The notes beneath the pieces were generated by a model, which was given only the letters and a program-made list of their open reading frames with translations, did no database searches and was not told the origin of the DNA. Positions 32,690-44,763 of a DNA stretch of 64,000 nt are shown here, piece after piece. Numbering within the stretch: the stretch's first letter is position 1; every line of letters begins with the position of its first letter. The position numbers and the translations under genes are program-made. Location of the stretch: positions 86,036,001 to 86,100,000 of the forward strand of contig CM059583.1 in assembly GCA_030407085.1 (NCBI GenBank), read 5' to 3'. Origin of the DNA: Trichopria drosophilae. Its lineage: Eukaryota > Arthropoda > Insecta > Hymenoptera > Diapriidae.

Positions 32690-33670
32690 GCTTTTCTCCG
32701 GTTTCAGTTAATGGACACGGCATCGAACTTAGAGTACTCGAAAACTGCAATTGTAACGTTAAAGGATAAAACATGTCGAGATGATTGAAATATTTTTCAG
32801 GCTCCATCTCTCGAAGTGATTCTGATTCTCGAACAGCGGCTTTTTTTAAATAAAAAATGTTCATAGAAAATGTTAAAAATTATAAATTAAGATGAAGAAA
32901 CCGACAAAGATATGGAGAAACCGAAAATGGGTAAGAATTTCGAAAAAATAACGGGGAACATTTGATAGACACCTGGGTACGATCCTGGGACCTTTCAATT
33001 GCAGGTCGACTGCTCTAGCAAGTGAACTATATATATCCCCACATCCCTCTGCTCCGTTAAATTTTAATTAATCAGACATTTCGAATTTCTTCACATTTTT
33101 CATATTACTGCATACCACTCGTTTTCGCCCAGAGTCGGTTCAAATAAGGACAAATGGAATTTCATGCAGGTCGGTATTATTATTATACAATTAATAATTT
33201 GAATATAGTGACTTACGCACTGCAATGGCAACTGGCGGCAATTGCATTAACTAAACATTCCAAGATGGTTGAAATATTTTTCAAGTGCCATTTGTTGAAA
33301 TCATTCCGATTCTCTAACATAGCTCAGTTGGTAGATCATTCGACCGGCAATTGAAAGGCCGCGAAATGTGTGATTAATTAAAATTTAACGGCACGGAGGG
33401 ATGTGGGGATATATAGTTCACTTGGTAGAGCAGTCGACCTGCAATTTCCAAGTTCCTCGTTATTTTTACTGAATTTTTTACAAATTTTCGGAATCTCCAC
33501 ATTTTTTATATAATAAACATTCTAATTTAACATTTTTAACACTTTCTTTGAACATTTTTTGTTCAAAATTGCCGCTGTTTGCGAATCGAAATGATTTCGA
33601 CAGATTGCGCTTGAAAAATATTTTAACCGCCTTGAAATGTTTAGTTAATGCAACGACCACGAGTTGTTAT
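32690..33670. repeat. Inverted and direct repeat block carrying three tRNA-like heads
   Basis: Minus-strand tRNA-like sequence at 32968-33046 reads ATATATAGTTCACTTGCTAG, AGCAGTCGACCTGCAATTG and a B-box-like GGATCGTACCC. Plus-strand relatives lie at 33316-33372 (TAGCTCAGTTGGTAGATCAT) and 33405-33450 (AGTTCACTTGGTAGAGCAG). The flanks repeat too: GAAATATTTTTCA(A/G)G precedes each, in direct or inverted order. The first has a D-arm and partial anticodon arm with TGC in the loop position, but no proper acceptor stem. It looks like tRNA-derived repeats fixed in a small foldback structure. Confidence 0.55.
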
Positions 33671-33681
33671 TGCAGAACATA

Positions 33682-34508
33682 CACGCAAAGAAATTTGAAG
33701 TTAATGCGACAGCAATTTGGGAAGTAGTAGTTACCGCACAGATTCTGACGAATTTGAAATGACGATTACAATTCGAATTCGTTAAAAAGAAAATTTTTAT
33801 AAACAGATCCAGTTTGAGTGCACCTGTGAGAATATTTATTCATAATTTCTAGACGATATAGTTATTAATAATTATTAATAATGATCTATAAACGTTGTTG
33901 AAACGAAAAAACTTTGTACTTTTTTCATTCTAAAGCTTCCGTACCGAAAACCGTGCAAGATACACTAAAAATGCACTCAAACTTTTTTGTAGAGCACAAA
34001 ATTTCCTAAAAAAAAGTCAGCGAGAGCCCTAGTCTAAAGTTAATAGATTATCCAAAAAAAACGCTGGAATGTTGTCTTACAAGTTAATTATGAATATTTT
34101 GGAATTTTTGTAAAATATGAGGCATATTCCATCGTTGCTCGTGGTTAAGCTATTAACTTTAGTCTAGGGCCCGCGCTGACTTTTTTGTAGGAAATTTTGT
34201 GCTCTACAAAAAAGTTTGAGTGCATTTTTAGTGTATATTGCACTGTTTTCGATACGGAAGCTTTAGAATGAAAAAAGTACCAAGTTTTTCCGTTTCTACA
34301 ACGTTTATAGATCATTAAAATTAATTATCAATATCTACATAGTCGGAAAATTATGAATAACTATTCAAAAAGGTGTAATAAAATTGTATCTGTTTGTATT
34401 TTCTTTTTAACGATTTCGAATTTTAACAGCCATTTGAAATTCGTCAGAAATCGCGCGGTTGCTGTTACTTCCCTGTGCAGTGGCATTTACTTCAAATTTA
34501 TTTCCGTG
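33682..34508. mobile_element. TA-flanked foldback MITE
   Basis: Left end TA then CACGCAAAGAAATTTGAAGT; right end ACTTCAAATTTATTTCCGTG then TA. Inverted similarity extends through about 350 bases per arm (TTTTTTGTAGAGCACAAAAT against ATTTTGTGCTCTACAAAAAA; AGTCTAAAGTTAATAG against CTATTAACTTTAGTCT), leaving a spacer of roughly 100 bases. There is no transposase frame. Confidence 0.8.
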
Positions 34509-34510
34509 TA

Positions 34511-35623
34511 AGGGCGTCAATATAGGCTGCAAACAATATTAAAAATAAAAAGCACACCCCGTGACCGATGCACAAAACCGTATATAGCATTAAACTTTTG
34601 AAAATGGATTTTATAGGCATATGACTCAATTTTGCACCATTTTTTTATCTTGTCGAATACTCGTTTTTTCTATAGGCTGCTAACAATATCAGATATTAAA
34701 TAGATATGTGAATCAGATTTGTCCCGATTTACTCTCTTAATATTAGACACTAAAATTATACGCGTCGGCCATTGCACAAAACCGTTATTTTCAGCTTTTA
34801 TAATTTCAAGTATTTCTGGCTGTGTATTGCTGCTGGTCGGACCTCACGCGAATCTGCAGCTTGGAATCAGTCGCTAACTGTCGGGTCATAACGAATCATT
34901 GAATACAACGTATTTATTTATAAATTATCCACATTCTTCGAAATTCAACACAATTGTTACGAAGCGTCGGCAGATAATGAGGATTTCTCAAGATCGAAAA
35001 TAAACAAAAATTACCAATTTCCCCGTTCAATTTCCACCGTTAGCGGTAGCGAGAACATCACTATTGCAGTACATACTGCGTAGACAATTTTGAACTTTGA
35101 GTAACTACATTATATATCCCCGCCCTATCTTAAATCCCTTCCCTCTGCGCAGTTTCGTTTATATCAACAACAAAAGACCTTTTGAATCTTTGTTTTTAAA
35201 TACCATACCAGGCGGTCGGTCGCGGGAGCTCGAATCGTAAAAACGTCGGCATGTTCACTCCGATAACTTTGAAAAATTTCGGTAGTTTTCGTTCATCTGT
35301 GTTATTAATTATTTTGGGTGTGCTTAGAGATAGTGGTGTGGTGTATGGTGCATTATTTATTTTTTGCAATCTGTGGCATATTGAATCTGAAAATTTAATA
35401 TCAAAATTACTTTTGATGAATTTTGTCGACATGTGCCTTGGTTTTCGTGGATCGTTGATAGCGCAAGCATAACAACACCAATGTCTATTTACGTGATTAC
35501 TGTCTTCAAGTAACGTGCAAGTGTAAATACAACACACTTACAGACAATAACAACGCAAGCCGGATTGAAACAAGCCACATTTACCACCACATGGACTTCT
35601 GACAGTGGTATCGCTGTATTTAT
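34511..35623. other. Unassigned sequence
   Basis: No feature I can support. TAGGCTGCAAACAATAT and TAGGCTGCTAACAATATC (about 34522 and 34673) are a short diverged direct repeat. The open frames at 35196-35537 on opposite strands are mutually antisense and unrecognised. Confidence 0.4.
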
Positions 35624-35627
35624 TTAA

Positions 35628-36503
35628 CCTTCTTACAGGCCGAAGGTTCTGGGCAATCCACCAGAAAAAGTGTCAGTACTTTTAAGCATTCTCGGGGTCG
35701 CTGATTACGAGGCCGAGGTCAGATTTGAAAAATTCAAAATGGCGACTTCAATATGGCGACCGTCGAACTGAAAATTTCAATTTTTTGAAACATAAAAAAA
35801 TATTACCATATTCTACGCAAAATTCTGAATAAAAAATGTCTCTTGCGATTTTTGTCTAAATTACATACATTCCGAGGAAAAAATTCCGAAACTTTCAAAA
35901 CGCAATATTACACATTACTATATTCCTTTACCAGGCTGAACGATATGAATTACCCTACGATTACAAATCGTACGTTTCTAAAGATTTTCGGGGTCGCTGA
36001 TTACGAATCCAAGGTCAGATTTGAAAAATTCAAAATGGCGGCTTCAATATTTTTTATGTTTAAAAAAACTGAAATTTTCAGTTCGTCGGCCGCCATATTG
36101 AAGCCGCCATTTTGAATTTTGCAAATCTGACCTCGGATTCGTAATCAGCGACCCCGAAAACCTTTAGAAACATACGATTTGTAATCATAGGATAAATCAT
36201 ATCGTTCAGCCTGGTAAAGGAATATAGTAATGTGTAATATTGCGTTTTGAAAGTTTCGGAATTTTTTCCTCGGAATGTATGTAATTTAGTCAAAAATCGC
36301 AAGAGACATTTTTTATTCAGAATTTTGCGTAGAATATGGTAATATTTTTTTATGTTTCAAAAAATTGAAATTTTCAGTTCGACGGTCGCCATTTTGAATT
36401 TTTCAAATCTCACCTCGGATTCGGAATCAGCGACCCCGAGAATGCTTAAAAGTACTGTCACTTTTTCTGGTGGATTGCCCAGAACCTTCGGCCTGTAAAA
36501 GGG
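35628..36503. mobile_element. TTAA-flanked palindromic element, piggyBac-type MITE
   Basis: Both ends are TTAA. The right end read inwards is CCCTTTTACAGGCCGAAGG; the left is CCTTCTTACAGGCCGAAGG, beside TTAA at 35624-35627 and 36504-36507. Arms of about 430 bases pair almost to the centre near 36066. TTAA plus CCCTTT ends fits piggyBac-derived MITEs. Each arm carries two copies of the CGGGGTCGCTGATTACGA motif, so that motif was amplified within this element as well as elsewhere. There is no transposase. Confidence 0.8.
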
Positions 36504-36684
36504 TTAATACACGCAAAAATAAATCTTTCACACCCATGCCATTATACGCTATTGAAGAGCTGCATATTACAAATATTTGAAACTTACAAGATAAATAACC
36601 AGTTTTAGATAAAGAACGTTGCATATTTAAATAATACAGGAGTGAACGGGTTTAATATTTTAATATTTTATTATTCGGTTAACA

Positions 36685-37490
36685 TTGGTGAGCGACCTCG
36701 TGATCTCACCTCTTTTTTGTATCAAATGTGCGCAGCCTGCACATTTTCAATGCTTACCCGAGGAATATTTCACATCCGAAGGTGAATTTCTGTACTGCGT
36801 TAAAAAGTCAAAATGTGACCGTCCAACAAAAATTCTTGCTGCAGCTAAACTCGTTCGCTCGAATAGCATCCCTTCTATGACATTAAATGCAGAACAGCAA
36901 GTGCTCGTGGAAGAACATAGTCAAGATAAAAAATTTGATAAAATTCTCAAGGAACTTGGAACACTAAAACATCAAATACAAATTTCAACCGACCAAACAG
37001 CGGCCATACTGGCATCTCAAGTTCAACATTCTAATACTGTGAAGAAAATAACAGCTGACGTCGGAGACCTTCAGATTTTTAAAACCGAGACTATCAAAGC
37101 TGATGCAGATCGAGATTGAATAATTAAATTACTACAGGAAAAAAATTCAGAATTACAGTCTCGTATGCCAATTTCCGAGTACAAGGAACACAGCTGTGAG
37201 TTAACCATCGATGGAATTCCAGAGCGCGACGATGAAAATATACCAGAAATTATAATTGAAATCACTGTTGCATTAGGGTACTCAATTCGATCAGAAAATA
37301 TAGTGAGGGCGCATCGAATGACTGTGAAGATGCAATTAAATGAATCACGTGCGAACATGTCATCGACTCGTAATTTTCGCAAGATATTTGTGGAATTAAG
37401 TGAACCTAAACTGCGTAACGAAATATTACAAGCAAAGCGTCAGAAAGGGTCATTGAAATCAACTGACATTGATTCTAAGTACATCTCTTC
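36685..37490 (+). pseudogene. LINE-A ORF1, N-terminal part
   Basis: The frame begins with a PHD-like cysteine pattern (FCIKCAQPAHFQCL ... YCVKKSKC). It continues with a coiled-coil-prone region (FDKILKELGTLKHQIQIS), one in-frame TGA near 37118, then CELTIDGIPERDDENIPEII and NFRKIFVELSEPKLRNEIL, an RRM-like ORF1 core. This layout is typical of CR1/Jockey-group ORF1 proteins that bind LINE RNA. It is cut at 37490 by LINE-B, and the last bases are duplicated at 42897-42910. Confidence 0.75.
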
Positions 37491-37754
37491 AGTTCCTATC
37501 GAGACACGAAAACGAGCAGACGTACTCGCGTCGTACTCGCTAAGGCACAGTCCGCCGAATCTGCTGGTGGTACCGATATTGGGGTAGGGGGGACTGGCTC
37601 TGGGTGGGTGTTGTGTGTGCCTATAGTTTCTGTCTTGTACTGTCTGTCTCTGTCCTGTACCTCTCCACCCGAGAGCCGACCCGCAAATAGACATATTCGT
37701 CATTAACGCGGGGGAAAATTTCCTGTCCTTTGTCCTTTGTCCTTTTGTCCTGTC

Positions 37755-39001
37755 ATGACTTCTGAACATCATCCAAGCTCATCTCAACAGTTGTCTTCGT
37801 CAACTTACGCGCACATGTAGGAAAAGTCTCTCGCCCCAAAAAAGAACATGCTGTTATACTCGACTCCATTGAAGGCCTCACGATTGACTACTACACAGAT
37901 GGGCTAGAGCAGCTCACTCATGTTAGTAACATCAGATATCTGTCAAAAATCTCAGGTGGACGAGGTTGCTGCTTTTTAGCAAATGAATCTATAGTCGCTT
38001 CCCTTGAGAATGAAACCATAAATATTAAAGAGCATACACTCTCGATTAGACCCTATATTTCTAAAAACGAAAGGATAGTGATATCAAATGTCTCGCCAGT
38101 TATCGAAAACCAGATCATCATAGGCGCACTGGAAGAAAAAAGTATACGACTAGTATCATCTCTCACCGACATAAGAGCAGGTACTTCTAAACCTGGACGC
38201 GGACATATTCTCTCATTCCGACGCCAAGCTTATATTGAAGAAGGAGACGAGGACCATTTACCCGAATCACTAAAAATTTCTCACGAAGGCGTACCATATT
38301 GGATATACCTCAGTTCAGACTCTACAAATTGCTTTGTATGTAAACAGAGTGGCCACATAGCAAGAATGTGCCCAAACAACTCGATAAACATAAACAATAC
38401 CAGCGGTACCGACTTTCTCACTCAGTTCACTCACTCGCAACAAGAAAAACAAAACAACAAGGACGATTCCCTTTTAACAGTGGAAAACTCGCCATCGAAA
38501 AAGTTGAAAAGACCTCCACCCTTGTCAACCATCTCAGACAATGTCGATAATCAAATCTTGAATAATTCCTCTAGGCAGGTAAACAAGGAGAAGGATAAAT
38601 CACACGATTACCCCAACTTAGTCAAAAAAACCAACCAAGGCTAAAAAACAGAAAATCCACTCAACAGTGACATAAGCGACTACACCGAACAAATTGAAGT
38701 GATATTAACACCCATCAGGGAAATAATAGAAAACCCATCGAACCTGTGTCCTCTTAACTACGAGAATTTCGTCAAGTACTTAGCAGCTACTTTAGGAAGA
38801 GCAAACACCAACGAAATAGCAAAACAATTTACCGAAAATCTAGATAACCTCGTCAAAATGCTTGAGCTTGTGCATCATCACATGAGTGACAAAACCCTGA
38901 AGAGCAGATGCACTAGATTAAAGAACAAACTAGTACGTCATGAGCACATCTCACAATCTGAGACCGACGAAAGTGGAACTGATGGCCTTCTTTATGCTTA
39001 A
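37755..39001 (+). pseudogene. LINE-B ORF1, gag-like with CCHC zinc knuckle
   Basis: A start at 37755 (MTSEHHPSSSQQLSSS) leads into a frame broken by an early TAG and by a single-base loss in an A run near 37845. From 37850 it reads LDSIEGLTIDYYTDGLEQLT, and GRGHILSFRRQAYIEEGDED. The zinc knuckle CFVCKQSGHIARMC lies at about 38330-38375, followed by a Ser/Lys-rich tail. An in-frame TAA at 38642 splits off the C-terminus, which goes on to 39001 in the same frame. It would bind the LINE RNA. Confidence 0.75.
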
Positions 39002-39059
39002 ACAATACATTATTGCGAGGGATACTCTAGAATACACTAAAAATAAATGAACTTGTGCA

Positions 39060-42000
39060 ATAAAAATACAAAAATCATGTTCTGGAATCCAAGGAGTATA
39101 GCGAATAAAAAAAAGAGTTCTCGAAAATCATCCGCGGATACGACATAAACATCTGTGTTGAGTCCTGGCTCAACAATAATTCCGCCGATTTCAACTTTCC
39201 CGGTTTCAAGACCTTCAGGAAAGATCGCACACATGCCAAAGGCGGCGGTATACTTCTGGTTGTACGTAAAAATATCGCGTATACCGAAATATCGTTGAAC
39301 TGTTCCGAACAAAGCGTTGAAGTAACAGATATTTAAATTACGAACTTCAATCCTAACCTCAACTTTATAGTTTGCTACCGCGCTCCAGGAAAAATCTTTT
39401 CTCAAACTACGTGGTACGAAATTTTTAACATGGTAAATAATGATAATACCCTATTTTTGGGGGACTTTAACTCGCACCACCCCAACTGGAATTGCCTAAA
39501 TAACGACACAAATGGGGAACGACTGCTGGAAAGTCTTAACAATTCAGATCTACATCTACACAATACCGATACAATCACGCACGTAACTGCGTTTAGTGCA
39601 CAAACATCAAATATTGATCTTGTCTTCTCGTCTGCAAATATATCCGATAATATCCACGTCACCGTAAACGACGATACATGGGGGTCCGATCATTTCCCAC
39701 TTTTTATTGAATACACCACACAAAAAAGCATTTATCACAAAATATCTCTAAACTTAAAATCCAAACGTACCGCTTGGAACAAAGTACAGGAACAATTGAA
39801 ATTAAATAGTCTCAAGTTCCTCTCTCACGAATACGGCAGGTCAACTGCAGCCGAAAAATACAACATTTTTATTGACACACTGCGGAACGCATTAATAGCA
39901 AATACACCTCAGAGGAAAATAGTTAATACCAATCTACATCGAAACCCAGTTTCTTGGTGGGATTCCGAGTGTGATAAGGCTAAAAGACTCAGAACTGCAG
40001 CGTTTAAAAAATGGAGATTTTCCCGGACAACAACCGACTATATTGCATTAAAACAGCAAATTGCACAAACAAAAAATACTCTTAGGCAAAAGAAAAGAAA
40101 AAACTTCATAAATTTTGCAGAAGGAATAAATTTCAATACAAACCCTAAATATGTCTGGCAGACTGCTAAAATATTAAAAAATAAATGGGTTAAAGTTTGC
40201 CCCGCGCACAGCTTAGAAAATCACCAAGAACAATGTAAAATTGACATTGCTCTAAACAAAATCAGTCCACCCTGGGCAGCATCGGACCCTAACTGGTTTC
40301 CAGAGAGCAGGGACAGCAATTACCCAAATGGATTGTTTAGTTTCCGTGAATTTAACACCGCCCTTGAAAGTAAGAACAATAGATCTTCATGTGGTTTGGA
40401 CGGAATTGATTACGAGACTATTAAACTACTCCCCATAAATTATAAACTTATGTTAGTTGACATTTTCAATGAAATGTATCATACCAGCTCCTATCCCAAG
40501 GACTGGAAGAAGTCTTTTATTCATTTTATTTAAAAAACTGACGGTAATAGTGTAAGACCTATAAGTTTAACCTCATGTTCATGCAAGCTATTCGAAACAA
40601 TGGTTAAAAACAGATTGCAGTGGTGGCTTGAAATAAATAACAAAATACCTAATAGCCAATAAGGTTTCCGGAAAGGTCAATCCACAGTTGACAATCTGAC
40701 CATTCTTTCGACAAAAATTGAAGAATCCTTCAGTGTTAAAAAAGATATGCTTGCGGTCTTTCTCGACGTAGAAGGAGCCTTCGACAACATCAAATGTGAT
40801 ATATTATTGAGTCGAATGGCAGATATTGGATGTTCGTCGAATTTGATTAGGTTCATTAAATTCTTGACGCAAGACAGACTTGTATTCACCGACTCTGATA
40901 AAAATAATCTAAGGTGCGTTCACAAAGGGGTACCGCAAGGAGGGGTACTGAGCCCTCTCTTATATACTATGTATGTGTCCTCGATTTGCGATAATATACC
41001 AAAAAGTGTATGCGTCTCCCAATTCGCCGACGATATTGCGCTATACTGTAATCGAGGAAATAATAACAAAGCCACTGCATTACTGCAAAAAGCTATTACC
41101 GCAATAAGTGATAATCTGAACAAAATAGGACTGAACTTAGCACCCCAAAAAATCATCTATATACATTTTAATCGACGAAGAGTCAAACCAGGAGATTCTG
41201 AAATAAAAGTTAATGGACTAACCAGTAAATCTAGCCAAACCGTACGATTCATCGGCCTCCTCTTTGACCACAGACTTTCATGGAGGGACCACGTAAACCA
41301 AGTCCATAAAAGAAGTCTCATTGCAAGCAATATAATAAAGTAGCTGAGAGGCACATGGTGGGGGTTAAACCCTTACACCCTCCTAAATTTTTACAAGAGC
41401 CTTATTCGATCCATTATAGATTATGGGTGCGTCGTTTATTATCCCAATCTTATCGAATCAAAGGTAAAATTAGAAAAAATCCAATTTAATGCAATACGTC
41501 TTTCGCTTGGCTTCCGTCGTAGCACCCCTACTAACGTGCTCTTAGCGGAGTCGAAATTACAATCTATACAAGAGCGAGCAAAATTCCTATGCTTAACCTA
41601 TTTATCAAAAATTGACTGCAATGAAGGACTTCTGGTCCACTCCACTATCAAACATTTTGCCAATCTCATTACGCATAATAGTAATAAACCGATCAGATCC
41701 CAACGCAAATTTAGCAATCGACTTCTGCAAGAATGTATCGAAATCACCCAGCCATTTACTAGCGAAATCGTTTCTAATACGCACTACAATTTATACACCG
41801 GCGATTACTTAACTCTTACTAGCCAGCACATCATTGATACGGAGCTTGGTGCCAGAATAAAGAAATCTTCATCGCCATAATATTTTTAAAAAATTCATAG
41901 AACTGGATAACGCACTAACGATCTATACGGACGGAAGCAAATCAAAAGATTCCTCCTCGGTCGGTACATCGTGCATCAGTAAAGACCTCGTAAAACATAT

Positions 42001-42510
42001 CCCGTAGTTTAAATAAAAAGGCCTCCATATTTACAGCTGAATCCATCGCAATTCTCGACGCTATCGAAACAGCACTCAAACATCCGAATTATAATGTCGT
42101 AATCTTGACTGATTCATTAAGTGCACTTACGGCTATTAAGAATACAAAACTTAGCGTCAAGACAAATCACTATATCGCAGAAATTAAAAAGAAACTCACC
42201 GAATCAACTACTAACAACCCACCGAACCGGAAAATTAAATTATGCTGGGTACTAGCACACCGAGGATTAGAAGGCAATGAATACGATGACCAAACAGCAA
42301 AGAATGCTTCAAACTCCGTGTCGGACTTATCAGTCAAAATTCCATTTACTGACATGAAAGAATACTTCAAAGCAAACACCTACGAAAACACTTTCTTACA
42401 AATTACGACTTCAGGACAATCCAGAGGAACCCACTATTTTATGCACTACTATGAAAAAAAAGAACACCGTGGTTCTCGAAATCTTCTCTCCCGAGAAAAA
42501 TAATTTCGCT
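39060..42510 (+). pseudogene. LINE-B ORF2: endonuclease, reverse transcriptase and RNase H
   Basis: Endonuclease: IMFWNPRSIANKK, ICVESWL (catalytic Glu), LFLGDFNSHHPNWNC, NIDLVFSSANISDN and GSDHFPLFI (Asp-His). RT: SCGLDGIDYETIKLLP, VRPISLTSCSCKLFE, FRKGQSTVDNLTIL, MLAVFLDVEGAFDNIKCDIL, GVPQGGVLSPLLYTMY and VSQFADDIALYCN (FADD at about 41020-41040). RNase H: LTIYTDGSKSK, FTAESIAILDAIE, LTDSLSALTAI and HRGLEGNEYDDQTAK, so the D-E-D-D set is visible. Stops occur near 39333, 40533, 40662 and 41341, with a frameshift around 42000. Most of RT stays in one frame. Confidence 0.88.
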
Positions 42511-42910
42511 TGTTAATAGGTGTAGATCTGGACACTACAATCTAGCTTCCTCTCTGTTTAAAATTAATGTAGTTGACAGCACTCAGTGCAATAGCGGGGT
42601 TGAAGTCCAAGACCTTAATCACTTACTACGGCAATGCACTATGTTTAATAATCAACCGTCTGAATTTCCTGAAAAAATTGTTCAATCTTGGATTTCAACT
42701 CCCGCTCACGTGTGAAACCATACTTTCAAGGCCCACCGACAAAATTTGTAAAGCGTTGTATTCATTCTCTGTAAGCTGCGATTTAAATGTTTAAGTGCGA
42801 ACTGCGTATCTACTCTATTAAGTACGGAATTATTGTAAACACAATGTAAACAAAAGTTATAGCATTATAATCCAAAAGGTTTAAAAAAAAAAAAAAAAGT
42901 ACATCTCTTC

Positions 42911-43273
42911 GGAAGTTTACATTAATGACTTCCTCCCGCAAGATTTTTACAAATTGCTTACCACAGTAAGACAGAAAGTCAAAGGACGTGGTTTTCAAGT
43001 AAAGCGTCGAGGTCCCGTCATCATGGTACATTGTCCAAATGCAGCAGTACCAACAACCATTAGATCTGAAGAAGATCTTGCTCAGTTATTGAAATGACAC
43101 CAACTTTATGTGGAGGAATTAAGTACTTCCAAGACATCTGCTTCTGTTTCTTAAACACCAACATCATCTACGCCACCAACTGTATCCACGTCGACTAGTC
43201 AAGAAACCATGCTTTCATCGTCTTTTTTAGAGTCTGTCACATCAATGCTCAATCGCTTAGAGCCAGAGGTCGG
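42911..43273 (+). pseudogene. LINE-A ORF1, C-terminal part
   Basis: After the LINE-B target duplication the frame resumes as EVYINDFLPQDFYKLLTTVR, QKVKGRGFQVKRRGPVIMV and TTIRSEEDLAQLLK, then TGA near 43095. Joined across the insertion it forms the C-terminal domain of the ORF1 begun at 36685. A Ser/Thr/Pro-rich stretch follows up to the ORF2 endonuclease. Confidence 0.7.
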
Positions 43274-43440
43274 ATGCCGGTACTTCGGAAGTTTTTTAGA
43301 GTAAATATTTACCACGTTATCTGTATATCGGAGTCCTGGCTTCATTCTCTGGTAGATAGCGATACCGTTAAATTAGAAAACTATACTCTGTGTCGATGCG
43401 ATCGAGAATGTAAAAAGGGTGGGGGAGTCGGAGTCTATAT
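43274..43440 (+). pseudogene. LINE-A endonuclease, first segment
   Basis: Reads VICISESWLHSLVDSD (catalytic Glu block), then KKGGGVGVYM, an APE-type endonuclease. It is interrupted at 43440 by a TIR element. The usual N-terminal NirS block is only partly visible. Confidence 0.75.
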
Positions 43441-44763
43441 GGGTGATTCTCCAAAAACAGGGCATTTTCAAGAATGAAAATTTTTTTTTTTGAGTTATTG
43501 TAAATTCGTTTTTTTTTAATGGATTCTTGCTTATTAGCACCAAGTTAAGTTATTGTTAAAGTAGTCATGCTACAAAATTATTTTAAAGGAAAGGGGAAGA
43601 CTTTTACTATGACGCATTTTCATACGGCTATATAAACCAACAATTGCTTATTAAAAACTTGAAAAAAATAACTCTAAAGAGTCAAAAACATAATGTACAT
43701 ATCTGATTTAGTGCATTTTTGTGAATAAATGAAAATTATTTATTAAGTAATAATTAAAAAATTAAGAAAAACACATGAATTTTTGAAGAAGTTTTATCTA
43801 TATATAGAATATAATATTATATTCATAATTTTAATAAATAATATTATTTCATAATAAACTTGATTCATAACGTTGTAACAAATATAAAGTTTAATTTTGT
43901 GGTTTTTTAAATTATATTTAAATAAATGTCTAAGAGGAAGAGAAATATAAATGTTATTTATGATTTGAAAAATATTTTCTGCTACGGGTTACACTTTGTT
44001 CTTGTTTCGTACCTGATACGCCAAATGTTTGGTAAAGACAATGTTTGTAAAAAAATCCAATTTTACATATTTTAAACAATAAATTAAAAAACAAATTGCC
44101 AGTAACGTTTATTCCTTTAATCTTTGAGTTTTCATCGTTTTTTAATTGCTGTTTGTATTAAAATACCAAAATTAGGACGGGTGACGACAATTAATTTAAT
44201 AAAAATACGTGGTATTTTTATACAGTTTTTACTTGTTCATGAGGTAAATATGTTCTCTTTTCAATTTTCTGTGGGGGATTAGTAAAGTGTAGTGTTTTTT
44301 CTTTGATTTTCTCATAAGTTTTAGTAAAAAAGTTAATTATTTCCAGTTCATTTATACCAGTTTACGCATTGTCGTTACCTCATAGAAATTTCTTAAGACA
44401 TTAATATTTTAATAATTAAAAGTATATATATTGATTTAATTAAATATTATACATAGAGAAATTGTACAGTTTGAGCTGTACTATAGAAATATTATTTGAA
44501 GAAATTAAAATAATTCGGTTTCTTAATAGCGCTAATATTTTACAGTTTTGATCTTAGAGGTTTGGACATATCAAAAATGCTACTTTTAGTCTTTAAATGT
44601 CATTTTACACCAGTTTTTTGTAACAAAAGTATTATTTTTTCAAATTAACATGGGCCAGGGATATTTATTTAACATTTCTATCGAAATTTAATAATTTATT
44701 GTCAAAGTTTTTGTAAGATATAACGTAAAGACACGAAAATGCCCTGTTTCCGGAGAATCACCC
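43441..44763. mobile_element. Non-autonomous DNA element with 4-bp ATAT target duplication
   Basis: Left end GGGTGATTCTCC, then AAAAACAGGGCATTTTC; right end is the inverse, GAAAATGCCCTGTTTCC, then GGAGAATCACCC. ATAT flanks both ends. Removing the element plus one ATAT restores LINE-A in frame (VY then IHNCLNAK). The 1.3-kb interior is AT-rich without a transposase. Superfamily is uncertain; 4-bp duplications are known for Sola and Chapaev types. Confidence 0.85.

Larger units (their letters stand above)
37491..42896 (+). mobile_element. LINE-B: full-length EN-RT-RNaseH LINE with poly(A) and 14-bp target duplication
   Basis: The 14-base direct repeat AAGTACATCTCTTC lies at 37477-37490 and 42897-42910, the second immediately after a 16-base A run. 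This marks complete target-primed insertion into LINE-A ORF1. The 5.4-kb unit has a pyrimidine-rich 5' UTR, ORF1, ORF2 (endonuclease, RT, RNase H) and a short 3' UTR. A LINE retaining RNase H belongs to the I/R1-type groups. ORFs have several stops, so this copy is inactive. Confidence 0.9.

Noticed and set aside
21474..33450. Functional tRNA genes
   Set aside because: A-box and B-box-like motifs are present, but acceptor stems, and usually T-stems, do not pair. Called tRNA-like or SINE-derived instead.
35196..35537. 113-codon minus-strand frame and its plus-strand partner
   Set aside because: Mutually antisense, no recognised motif, no splice or codon evidence.
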